DNA of 64,000 nucleotides from Pseudomonas alliivorans (GTDB taxonomy: Bacteria > Pseudomonadota > Gammaproteobacteria > Pseudomonadales > Pseudomonadaceae): the NCBI RefSeq assembly GCF_017826695.1, contig NZ_JAFFZW010000007.1:62001-126000 (forward strand), written 5' to 3'. The notes beneath the pieces were generated by a model. It saw only the letters and a program-made list of their open reading frames with translations. It ran no database searches and had not been told where the DNA came from. Made by a program: the position numbers and the translations under genes. Positions within the stretch are counted from its first letter, which is position 1; every line of letters starts with the position of its first letter. Below, piece by piece: positions 9,137 to 17,701 of the stretch.

Positions 9137-9174
9137 TCGTCACACACTACCCGGACTGGCCGGGCAGCGCATAT

Positions 9175-10623
9175 TTACTGCGGGAACGCTGGCGGATTGA
9201 CGTCAGCCATGTCTTCCATCACACGAACCACCTGATGGCTGTAACCGAATTCGTTGTCGTACCAGACGTACAGGACAACGCGGTTATCGTTGACGATGGT
9301 CGCTTCGGCGTCCACCACACCGGCGTGACGCGAGCCCACGAAGTCAGTGGAGACCACTTCCTGCGAGTTCACGAAGTCGATCTGCTTGTGCAGGTCCGAA
9401 TGCAGCGCCATGTAGCGCAGGTACTCGTTCATTTCTTCACGAGTGGTCTGCTTCTCGAGGTTGAGGTTGAGAATGGCCATGGACACGTTCGGCGTCGGAA
9501 CGCGGATCGCATTGCCGGTCAGCTTGCCGGCCAGTTCAGGCAGCGCCTTGGCAGCCGCCGTGGCAGCACCGGTTTCGGTGATGACCATGTTCAGCGCGGC
9601 GCTGCGACCACGACGGTCGCCCTTGTGGAAGTTGTCGATCAGGTTCTGGTCGTTGGTGTACGAGTGAACCGTCTCAACGTGACCGTTGACGATGCCGAAC
9701 TTGTCGTTGACTGCCTTGAGCACTGGCACGATGGCGTTGGTGGTGCAGGAAGCCGCAGAAACGATCTTGTCGTCAGCGGTGATTTCGCCGTGGTTGATGC
9801 CGTGCACGATGTTCTTCAGCTTGCCCTTGCCCGGCGCAGTCAGGACGACGCGGTCGATGCCAGGGCAGGACAGGTGCTGACCCAGACCGTCGGCGTCGCG
9901 CCACACACCGGTGTTGTCCACCAGCAGAGCGTCCTTGATCCCGTACTGGGTGTAGTCCACCTCGGTCGGGTTCTTGGCGTAGATCACTTGGATCAGGTTG
10001 CCATTGGCGGTGATGGTGCTGTTGGCTTCGTCGATGGTGATGGTGCCGTCGAACGGACCGTGCACCGAGTCACGACGCAGCAGGCTGGCACGCTTGACCA
10101 GATCGTTTTCCGCGCCCTTGCGCACGACGATGGCGCGCAGGCGCAGGCCGTCGCCACCACCGGTTTTCTCGATCAGGATGCGCGCCAGCAGGCGGCCGAT
10201 GCGACCAAAACCGTACAGCACAACGTCCGTGCCCTTGCGCGGGCTGGTGTTCTGCTGACCGACAACGCTGGCCAGTTCGTCACGCACGAACTGCTCAGGC
10301 GTACGGCCGTTGCCTTCGGTCTTGAACTTGACCGCCAGCTTGCCCAGGTCCACCGAAGCGGCGCCCAGTTTAAGCTCGCTCATCGCCTTGATGAGCGGGA
10401 AAGTCTCGTGTACGGACAACTCGCTCGCATCGGACTGACGATGGCGCGCAAAGCGGTGAGCTTTGAGAATCGCGATGACTGAACGGTTGATCAGGCTGCG
10501 GCCATAGATCGAACTCACCACATTATTATTGCGGTAGAGCTGACCGATAAGCGGGATCATCGCCTCGGCGAGGGCTTCACGATCGATCCATTCACCAAGA
10601 CACTGGTCGGGCTTCTGAGTCAC
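9175..10623 (-). CDS. gap: Glyceraldehyde-3-phosphate dehydrogenase, long form with N-terminal extension
   Basis: 482 residues from GTG 10623, preferred because GGAAGG lies 5 bases upstream; an ATG at 10638 (487 residues) has no ribosome site. The first ~125 residues (GEWIDREALAEAM..., IYGRSLINRS) are an extension absent from the usual ~335-residue enzyme; then VLYGFGRIGRLLARIL opens the NAD domain. Catalytic Cys is in SAASCTTNAIVPV and the histidine in VHSYTNDQNLID. WYDNEFGYSHQVVR is the C-terminal signature. It oxidises or forms glyceraldehyde-3-phosphate in central carbon metabolism; this form is common in Pseudomonas and is probably gluconeogenic. Divergent from mfd. Confidence 0.94.
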   Translation of the reverse strand: MTQKPDQCLGEWIDREALAEAMIPLIGQLYRNNNVVSSIYGRSLINRSVIAILKAHRFARHRQSDASELSVHETFPLIKAMSELKLGAASVDLGKLAVKFKTEGNGRTPEQFVRDELASVVGQQNTSPRKGTDVVLYGFGRIGRLLARILIEKTGGGDGLRLRAIVVRKGAENDLVKRASLLRRDSVHGPFDGTITIDEANSTITANGNLIQVIYAKNPTEVDYTQYGIKDALLVDNTGVWRDADGLGQHLSCPGIDRVVLTAPGKGKLKNIVHGINHGEITADDKIVSAASCTTNAIVPVLKAVNDKFGIVNGHVETVHSYTNDQNLIDNFHKGDRRGRSAALNMVITETGAATAAAKALPELAGKLTGNAIRVPTPNVSMAILNLNLEKQTTREEMNEYLRYMALHSDLHKQIDFVNSQEVVSTDFVGSRHAGVVDAEATIVNDNRVVLYVWYDNEFGYSHQVVRVMEDMADVNPPAFPQ

Positions 10624-10827
10624 GGGAACCTTCCACATGTAGGGGCTGAAAAAAGGGGCTACATTATGACCAAGCCAGTGTTTATGAGCAATGCGCGACT
10701 GTCAGATCGTTAGGCACTACATAATTTCGGCCCGTAAATACACGGTAATCGACCGGAAAACTGACAGCCACCACCTTCCCCCGCTACAATCGCCGCCCCT
10801 GTCGCAACGCCTGGAGCCTGACCTTCC

Positions 10828-13800
10828 GTGCCAGTTCTGCGTCTACCGCTTCTTTCTGCCGCTGCAGGCAAACACCACTGGGGCAATCTTCCCGGTGCCG
10901 CACTGAGCCTGGCGATCGCCGAGGCTGCCAGCGCCGCCAAGCGCTTCACCCTGCTTCTGACCGCCGACAGCCAGAGTGCCGAGCGGCTGGAACAGGAGCT
11001 GAAGTTTTTTGCGCCCACGCTGCCGGTTCTGCACTTCCCGGACTGGGAAACCCTGCCCTACGATCTGTTCTCGCCGCATCAGGACATCATCTCCCAGCGT
11101 ATCGCCAGCCTGTATCGCCTGCCGGAACTGGAACACGGCGTTCTCGTAGTACCGATCACCACGGCCCTACACAGACTCGCGCCAACCAAATTCCTGCTGG
11201 GCAGCAGCCTGGTGCTGGACGTCGGCCAGAAGCTTGATGTCGAGGCCATGCGCACCCGCCTGGAGGCCAGCGGTTATCGCTACGTGGACACGGTGTACGA
11301 GCATGGCGAGTTCACGGTGCGTGGCGCGCTGATCGATCTGTTCCCGATGGGCAGCAAGGTGCCTTACCGCATCGACCTGTTCGACGACGAGATCGAGACC
11401 CTGCGCACCTTCGACCCGGACACGCAGCGCTCCATCGAAAAGGTCGAGTCGGTACGCCTGCTGCCCGCGCGTGAATTCCCGCTGAAGAAAGAAGAAGTCA
11501 CACGCTTCAAGGCGCGCTTCCGGGAGCGTTTCGACGTCGATTTCCGCCGCAGCCCGATTTTTCAAGACTTGAGCAGCGGCATTACACCGGCTGGCATCGA
11601 GTACTACATCCCGCTGTTCTTCGAGGAAACCTCGACCCTGTTCGACTACCTGCCGCAGGACACTCAAGTGTTCTCGCTGCCAGGCATTGAGCAGGCGGCG
11701 GAAAACTTCTGGAAAGACGTGCGCAACCGTTACGAAGAGCGGCGCGTCGACCCATCGCGTCCGCTGCTGCCACCCGCCGAGCTTTTCCTGCCGGTCGAAG
11801 ACTGCTTCGCGCGCCTGAAAAACTGGCCTCGCGTCGTCGCCAGTCAACAGGACATCGAGGCCGGCGGCGATCGTTCGCGCTTCCCCGCACAGAGCCTGCC
11901 GGATCTGGCCATTGAAGCCAAGGCAGTCCAGCCGCTGGCGGCGCTGTCAAAATTCCTCGATGAATTCCCCGGTCGCGTGCTGTTCACCGCCGAATCCGCA
12001 GGTCGCCGAGAAGTGCTGCTGGAGTTGCTGGAGCGCCTCAAGCTGCGGCCCAAGACGGTCGACAGCTGGCTCCACTTCGTGGATGGCAAGGATCGGCTGG
12101 CGATTACCATTGCGCCGCTGGACGAAGGCCTGCTGCTGGAAGACCCGGCCCTTGCACTGGTTGCGGAGAGTCCACTGTTTGGGCAGCGCGTCATGCAGCG
12201 CCGTCGCCGCGAAAAGCGCACCGATGGTGGCAATAACGATGCAGTCATCAAGAACCTGACCGAACTGCGTGAAGGCGCGCCGGTGGTGCACATCGACCAC
12301 GGTGTCGGTCGTTACCTGGGCCTGGCCACGCTGGAAGTCGAAAATCAGGTTGCCGAGTTCCTGATGCTCGCTTACGCCGAGGACGCCAAGCTGTACGTCC
12401 CCGTGGCCAACCTGCACTTGATCGCACGCTACACCGGCAGCGACGATGAAATGGCGCCGCTGCACCGCCTGGGCTCGGAAACCTGGCAGAAAGCCAAGCG
12501 CAAAGCCGCCGAGCAAGTGCGCGATGTAGCCGCCGAGCTTCTGGATATCTACGCCCGCCGCGCCGCCCGCGAAGGCTACGCATTCGCCGATCCGAAAGCC
12601 GACTATGCGACCTTCAGCGCGGGTTTCCCGTTCGAAGAGACGCCGGATCAGCAGACCACCATCGAAGCTGTACGCGCCGACATGCTGGCACCCAAGCCCA
12701 TGGACCGTCTGGTCTGCGGCGACGTGGGTTTCGGCAAGACCGAAGTGGCCATGCGCGCTGCATTCATCGCCGTGCATGGCGGGCGTCAGGTCGCGATTCT
12801 GGTGCCGACCACCCTGCTCGCCCAGCAGCACTACAACAGTTTTCGCGATCGTTTCGCCGACTGGCCAGTAACCGTCGAAGTCATGAGCCGTTTCAAATCG
12901 GCCAAGGACGTCAGCGCCGCAGTGGCCGATCTGGCCGAAGGCAAGATCGACATCGTCATCGGCACGCACAAGCTGTTGCAGGATGATGTGAAGATCAAGA
13001 ATCTGGGGCTGGTCATCATCGACGAAGAACACCGTTTCGGTGTCCGCCAGAAAGAACAGCTCAAGGCCCTGCGCAGCGAAGTCGACATTCTGACCCTGAC
13101 CGCAACGCCTATTCCGCGCACGCTGAACATGGCCGTGTCGGGCATGCGCGACCTGTCGATCATCGCCACGCCGCCTGCGCGCAGGCTGTCGGTGCGCACC
13201 TTCGTCATGGAGCAGAACAAGCCCACGATCAAGGAAGCGCTGCTGCGCGAGCTGCTGCGCGGCGGGCAGGTCTACTACCTGCACAACGACGTCAAGACCA
13301 TCGAGAAATGCGCCGCCGACCTCGCCGAACTGGTTCCCGAAGCCCGTATCGGCATCGGCCACGGCCAGATGCGCGAGCGTGAACTCGAACAGGTCATGAG
13401 CGACTTCTACCACAAGCGCTTCAACGTGCTGATCGCCTCGACCATCATCGAGACCGGCATCGACGTGCCGAGCGCCAACACCATCATCATCGAGCGCGCC
13501 GACAAGTTCGGACTGGCGCAACTGCACCAGTTGCGCGGCCGTGTCGGGCGCAGTCACCACCAGGCTTATGCCTATCTGCTGACACCGCCACGCAAGCAAG
13601 TCACCCGCGATGCCGAGAAGCGTCTGGAAGCCATCGCCAATACGCAGGATCTGGGGGCAGGCTTTGTGCTTGCCACCAACGACCTGGAAATACGGGGTGC
13701 AGGCGAACTGCTGGGCGACGGCCAGAGCGGCCAGATCCAGGCCGTGGGTTTCACGCTGTACATGGAAATGCTCGAACGTGCGGTGAAGTCGATTCGCAAG

Positions 13801-14280
13801 GGCGAACAGCCCAACCTCGACCAGCCGCTGGGCGGCGGGCCGGAGATCAACCTGCGCGTGCCCGCACTGATTCCCGAGGCTTATCTGCCGGATGTGCATA
13901 CTCGCCTGATCCTTTACAAGCGCATTGCCAATGCCGCCGACGAAGAGGGTTTGAAGGACCTGCAAGTCGAGATGATCGACCGCTTTGGCCTGCTTCCGGA
14001 GCCGACCAAGGCGCTGGTGCGTATCACGCAGCTCAAACTGCGCGCCGAGCAATTGGGCATTCGCAAGATCGACGCCGGGCCGCAGGGCGGACGCATCGAG
14101 TTTGCCGCCGAAACGCCGGTCGACCCGCTGACGCTGATCAAGCTGATCCAGAGCCAGCCCAACCGTTACAAGTTCGAAGGCGCCACACTGTTCAAATTCA
14201 TGGTGCCGATGGAGCGCGCAGATGAGCGTTTCAACACGATCGAAGCGCTGCTCGAGCGCTTGACCCCGACAACTGCTTGA
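10828..14280 (+). CDS. mfd: Transcription-repair coupling factor Mfd
   Basis: 1150 residues, normal length, from GTG 10828 with GGAG about 13 bases before. Order: UvrB-homology region (PDWETLPYDLFSPH), RNA polymerase interaction domain (VHIDHGVGRYLGL), then the translocase with Walker A GDVGFGKTEVAMRAAF, DEEH box IIDEEHRFGV, and motif VI LRGRVGRSHH, ending in the TRCF domain. Mfd removes RNA polymerase stalled at lesions and recruits UvrA. The csiV-like gene starts 12 bases after its stop, so they are probably cotranscribed. Large open frames on the opposite strand are shadows. Confidence 0.98.
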   Translation: MPVLRLPLLSAAAGKHHWGNLPGAALSLAIAEAASAAKRFTLLLTADSQSAERLEQELKFFAPTLPVLHFPDWETLPYDLFSPHQDIISQRIASLYRLPELEHGVLVVPITTALHRLAPTKFLLGSSLVLDVGQKLDVEAMRTRLEASGYRYVDTVYEHGEFTVRGALIDLFPMGSKVPYRIDLFDDEIETLRTFDPDTQRSIEKVESVRLLPAREFPLKKEEVTRFKARFRERFDVDFRRSPIFQDLSSGITPAGIEYYIPLFFEETSTLFDYLPQDTQVFSLPGIEQAAENFWKDVRNRYEERRVDPSRPLLPPAELFLPVEDCFARLKNWPRVVASQQDIEAGGDRSRFPAQSLPDLAIEAKAVQPLAALSKFLDEFPGRVLFTAESAGRREVLLELLERLKLRPKTVDSWLHFVDGKDRLAITIAPLDEGLLLEDPALALVAESPLFGQRVMQRRRREKRTDGGNNDAVIKNLTELREGAPVVHIDHGVGRYLGLATLEVENQVAEFLMLAYAEDAKLYVPVANLHLIARYTGSDDEMAPLHRLGSETWQKAKRKAAEQVRDVAAELLDIYARRAAREGYAFADPKADYATFSAGFPFEETPDQQTTIEAVRADMLAPKPMDRLVCGDVGFGKTEVAMRAAFIAVHGGRQVAILVPTTLLAQQHYNSFRDRFADWPVTVEVMSRFKSAKDVSAAVADLAEGKIDIVIGTHKLLQDDVKIKNLGLVIIDEEHRFGVRQKEQLKALRSEVDILTLTATPIPRTLNMAVSGMRDLSIIATPPARRLSVRTFVMEQNKPTIKEALLRELLRGGQVYYLHNDVKTIEKCAADLAELVPEARIGIGHGQMRERELEQVMSDFYHKRFNVLIASTIIETGIDVPSANTIIIERADKFGLAQLHQLRGRVGRSHHQAYAYLLTPPRKQVTRDAEKRLEAIANTQDLGAGFVLATNDLEIRGAGELLGDGQSGQIQAVGFTLYMEMLERAVKSIRKGEQPNLDQPLGGGPEINLRVPALIPEAYLPDVHTRLILYKRIANAADEEGLKDLQVEMIDRFGLLPEPTKALVRITQLKLRAEQLGIRKIDAGPQGGRIEFAAETPVDPLTLIKLIQSQPNRYKFEGATLFKFMVPMERADERFNTIEALLERLTPTTA

Positions 14281-14291
14281 AGGATTCATAC

Positions 14292-14816
14292 ATGCGTCTG
14301 TTTCGCTCATTGTCCCTGCTGCTGGTGCTCGTCGCGCCAGGCGCCTTTGCCGAGGGCACCTATCAGGTAGAGCTGATCCTGTTCCGCCAGAGCGGCGAGC
14401 CAGCGGCTACACGCCAGCTGGCGCCCGAAAACTGGGACGCCGACGCGCAGAAGATCACCGCCGCCGATGAGCGCAGTCCGGCGCTCAGCGATCTGGTCGC
14501 CAAATTGCAGGGCAGTGGCAACTACGAGGTGCTGATGCAGCGCGCCTGGCAGCAGACGATTGGCACTGAGCCCGTTAAAATTGCCGTCGCAAGCGGTAAA
14601 GAACAGCTTGGCCACTTCCCCATCGAGGGGACGGTGAGCCTGGCGATGGATCGCTTCACTGACATCGATGCGCAGTTCTGGGTCAACCAGCTGGACCCGC
14701 ATGGCGTGGTCCTGAGCAGCGAGCGCCTGAAGCAGACTGCCAGGGTCAAGAACGGCGGGCTGAATTATCTGGACAACGGCAATCTGGCGCTGCTGATCAA
14801 AGTCTCTCCACTTTGA
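14292..14816 (+). CDS. csiV: CsiV-family periplasmic protein
   Basis: 174 residues from ATG 14292 with AAGGAT ahead; the earlier TTG at 14277 overlaps the mfd stop and is not needed. Signal peptide SLLLVLVAPGAFA followed by GTYQVELILFRQ, and later DIDAQFWVNQL and NYLDNGNLALLIKV, fit the CsiV family, described as peptidoglycan-binding regulators next to mfd in gamma-proteobacteria. The role in the periplasm is not well known. Followed by its own terminator at 14830. Confidence 0.8.
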   Translation: MRLFRSLSLLLVLVAPGAFAEGTYQVELILFRQSGEPAATRQLAPENWDADAQKITAADERSPALSDLVAKLQGSGNYEVLMQRAWQQTIGTEPVKIAVASGKEQLGHFPIEGTVSLAMDRFTDIDAQFWVNQLDPHGVVLSSERLKQTARVKNGGLNYLDNGNLALLIKVSPL

Positions 14817-14829
14817 TCGTTACATATTC

Positions 14830-14860
14830 AAGGAGCACAGGCGTGCTCCCTTTCTTTTTG
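14830..14860 (+). terminator. Rho-independent terminator after csiV
   Basis: GGAGCAC / GTGCTCC arms (14832-14849, loop AGGC), followed by CTTTCTTTTT. It ends the mfd-csiV unit. Confidence 0.8.
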
Positions 14861-14891
14861 AGCATCGCTGCGGCGTAGGGCTTTTTTTAAC

Positions 14892-17636
14892 TTGTCGTCC
14901 ATTCTCGAAAAAGTCCTCGCCTCGGCCTGGACAGACCTGTTCACTGATCGAACGCTTGAGCGCGGGCGCGACTATGCCCGGCAGAAACGCATCGTGCTGG
15001 AAGACTCCAGCCCTCAGATCATCCGCACCGCCTGCCGAGGCTCGGCGCTGGAGATCTACACCCAGACGCTGCTGTTCAAGGATCCGGATCGCTACCGCAA
15101 TTACCTGACCTGCAAATGCACCTGCCCGGTGCGCAACGACTGCAAGCACTGTGTCGCGGCCATGTACTTCCTCCAGGACCCGACCAACCAGCCGCTGCTG
15201 CAGGCCGCGCTGAATACCCATGAACGCGATATCCAGGCGCAGATCGAGCAGAAGCCAAAACTGCCCGAGCGACTGGTCGATAACCTGCAGCCCAAGCCAC
15301 GACTGATTCTGGCCAGCATCGAGTTCAGCGCCTACGAACCGCGCAACGGACGCATGCAGCGGCACATTCAGCATCGCGCCGCACTGGCCTTCGCCTACGG
15401 CAAGCACTACGCGGTCGGCACGACCAACGTCAGCATTCTGGTGAGTTCGCTGGGCAGCGATCTGGTAAACCAGAAAAGCGACATCATTGAACACACCGAG
15501 ACCGAAACCCTGCGCATCCGCCGCCAGGGTGAACAGGAACGCCAGCTTCGCCAGCAACTGACTGACCTGGGCTTCAAGGTTTCCACGCGGCAGAGCAAGG
15601 CCCTGCCCGACAGCGCGGGCGACATGTACGAGTTGCCGAACGACAAGGCCTGGCTGCATTTCGTGCTCGACGATCTGCCAAGACTTCGCGAACAAGGCTG
15701 GGAAATCGAGATTCAGGACGAGTTCGGCTTCGACGTCACGCCCGTGGAAGACTGGTACGCGGTCATCGATGAGGAAAACGAGCGCGACTGGTTCGATCTG
15801 GAACTGGGCATCATCGTCAACGGCGAACGCCTTAGCCTGCTGCCGATCCTGATCAATCTGATCCGCAGTCATCCCGAACTGATGAGCCCTTCGGCGGTTG
15901 CCAAGCGCGGCGACGAAGAACAACTGTTGGTGCAACTGAACCATTTCACACAAAGCGGCGGCAGCCCCGTGCAGATCGCCCTGCCGTATGGCCGACTCAA
16001 GCCGGTGCTGGCGACGCTCGGTGATTTCTACTGGCGTCAGGAAGGCAACAACGCGCTGCGCATGAGCAGGGCCGACGCGGCCAGACTGACACAACTCGAA
16101 GACCTGCCGCTGACCTGGCAGGGCGGCGACCGACTGCGGCATTTCGCCGAGCGCCTGATCAACATCAAGGACGCACCGGTCGCAGTCCCCGATGGCCTGA
16201 ACGCCACCTTGCGGCCTTATCAGCTGGAAGGCCTGAGCTGGATGCAGTCACTGCGCGAACTGGAAGTCGGTGGTGTGCTGGCTGACGACATGGGGCTGGG
16301 CAAGACCCTGCAGACGCTGGCGCACCTGTTGATGGAGAAACAGGCCGGACGCCTGGATCGTCCGGCGCTGGCAGTGATGCCGACCAGCCTGATCCCCAAC
16401 TGGCTGGACGAGTCCGAGCATTTCACGCCAGACCTCAAGGTGCTGGCGCTGTATGGCGCCAATCGTCATCAGGACGCCAGCAACCTGCAGGACTACGACC
16501 TGATCCTGACCACGTACGCCTTGCTGCCCCGCGACCTTGAATTGCTGAAATCGCAGTCGTTCCACCTGCTGATTCTTGACGAAGCCCAGTACATCAAGAA
16601 CCCCAACAGCAAGGCCGCGCAGGCGGCACGTGACCTCAACGCCCGCCAGCGGTTGTGCCTGAGCGGTACGCCGCTGGAAAACCACCTGGGCGAGCTGTGG
16701 TCGCTGTTCCACTTCCTGATGCCCGGCTGGCTGGGCAACAGCAAGGAGTTCAACAGCAACTACCGCACCGCCATCGAGAAGCACGGCAGTCAGGATCGCC
16801 TGCAGCACCTGAATGCGCGCATCAAACCGTTCCTGCTGCGCCGTACCAAGGAACAGGTTGCCACCGAACTGCCGCCCAAGACCGAAATCATTCACTGGGT
16901 CGACCTCAACGACGCCCAGCGCGACGTGTATGAAACCGTGCGCCTGGCGATGGACAAGAAGGTCCGGGACGAAATCACCCGCAAGGGCGTGGCCCGCAGC
17001 CAGATCATCATTCTCGAAGCGCTGCTCAAGCTGCGTCAGGTGTGCTGCGACCTGCGGCTGGTCAACCCGGACATGCCGGTCAACAGCAAGCAAGGTACGT
17101 CGGGCAAGCTCAACAGCCTGATGGAAATGTTCGATGAACTGCTGGCCGAAGGACGCAAGATCCTGCTGTTCTCGCAGTTCACCTCGATGCTTAGCCTGAT
17201 CGAGGCCGAACTGAAGCAGCGCGGCATCCCCTATGCCCTGCTCACCGGCTCGACCCGTGACCGACGTACGCCGATCCACGATTTCCAGAGCGGCAAGCTG
17301 CCGATCTTTCTGATCAGCCTCAAGGCAGGCGGTACCGGCCTGAACCTCACCGCCGCCGACACCGTGATTCACTACGATCCGTGGTGGAACCCGGCAGCCG
17401 AAAACCAGGCCACCGACCGTGCTTATCGCATTGGTCAGGACAAGCCGGTGTTCGTCTACAAAATGATCGCGCGCGGCACGGTGGAGGAGAAAATCCAGCG
17501 CCTCCAACGTGAGAAATCCGCCTTGGCGGCGGGCGTACTCGATGGTCGGGCCAGCGGCGACTGGAAGCTGCGCGACGAAGACCTGCAGGCCCTGTTCGCC
17601 CCTCTTCCTGCAGCCCCCAAGAAGTCCAGAAAATAA
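14892..17636 (+). CDS. SWIM zinc-finger / SNF2-family helicase
   Basis: 914 residues from TTG 14892 (no clear ribosome site; the start is the least certain part). Residues ~75-90 carry a SWIM finger, C-K-C-T-C...C-K-H-C. A central SNF2-associated region precedes the ATPase: DDMGLGKTLQT (Walker A), ILDEAQYIKN (Walker B), LSGTPLENHLGELWS, and the second lobe ending TDRAYRIGQDKPV. Bacterial members of this family translocate on double-stranded DNA or remodel RNA polymerase complexes; function in Pseudomonas is unknown. Lies between two terminated units. Confidence 0.9.
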   Translation: MSSILEKVLASAWTDLFTDRTLERGRDYARQKRIVLEDSSPQIIRTACRGSALEIYTQTLLFKDPDRYRNYLTCKCTCPVRNDCKHCVAAMYFLQDPTNQPLLQAALNTHERDIQAQIEQKPKLPERLVDNLQPKPRLILASIEFSAYEPRNGRMQRHIQHRAALAFAYGKHYAVGTTNVSILVSSLGSDLVNQKSDIIEHTETETLRIRRQGEQERQLRQQLTDLGFKVSTRQSKALPDSAGDMYELPNDKAWLHFVLDDLPRLREQGWEIEIQDEFGFDVTPVEDWYAVIDEENERDWFDLELGIIVNGERLSLLPILINLIRSHPELMSPSAVAKRGDEEQLLVQLNHFTQSGGSPVQIALPYGRLKPVLATLGDFYWRQEGNNALRMSRADAARLTQLEDLPLTWQGGDRLRHFAERLINIKDAPVAVPDGLNATLRPYQLEGLSWMQSLRELEVGGVLADDMGLGKTLQTLAHLLMEKQAGRLDRPALAVMPTSLIPNWLDESEHFTPDLKVLALYGANRHQDASNLQDYDLILTTYALLPRDLELLKSQSFHLLILDEAQYIKNPNSKAAQAARDLNARQRLCLSGTPLENHLGELWSLFHFLMPGWLGNSKEFNSNYRTAIEKHGSQDRLQHLNARIKPFLLRRTKEQVATELPPKTEIIHWVDLNDAQRDVYETVRLAMDKKVRDEITRKGVARSQIIILEALLKLRQVCCDLRLVNPDMPVNSKQGTSGKLNSLMEMFDELLAEGRKILLFSQFTSMLSLIEAELKQRGIPYALLTGSTRDRRTPIHDFQSGKLPIFLISLKAGGTGLNLTAADTVIHYDPWWNPAAENQATDRAYRIGQDKPVFVYKMIARGTVEEKIQRLQREKSALAAGVLDGRASGDWKLRDEDLQALFAPLPAAPKKSRK

Positions 17637-17701
17637 CAGCCCAGGATGCAGGCGCTGAGCTACTATCGGCAGCGCTCGCACCCTCGACTAAAGGACTTCT
17701 C

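Noticed and set aside
9003..9143. N-terminal extension of the MFS gene
   Set aside because: It would be translated from the GAPDH terminator hairpin, and a good ribosome site exists for ATG 9002.
8923..10482. 519-residue open frame on the plus strand
   Set aside because: Antisense to gap and passing through its terminator.
11947..14310. 787-residue open frame on the minus strand
   Set aside because: It is antisense to mfd, whose motifs are complete; the translation is His/Asp/Gln-rich without domains, as expected from the complement of GC-rich codons.
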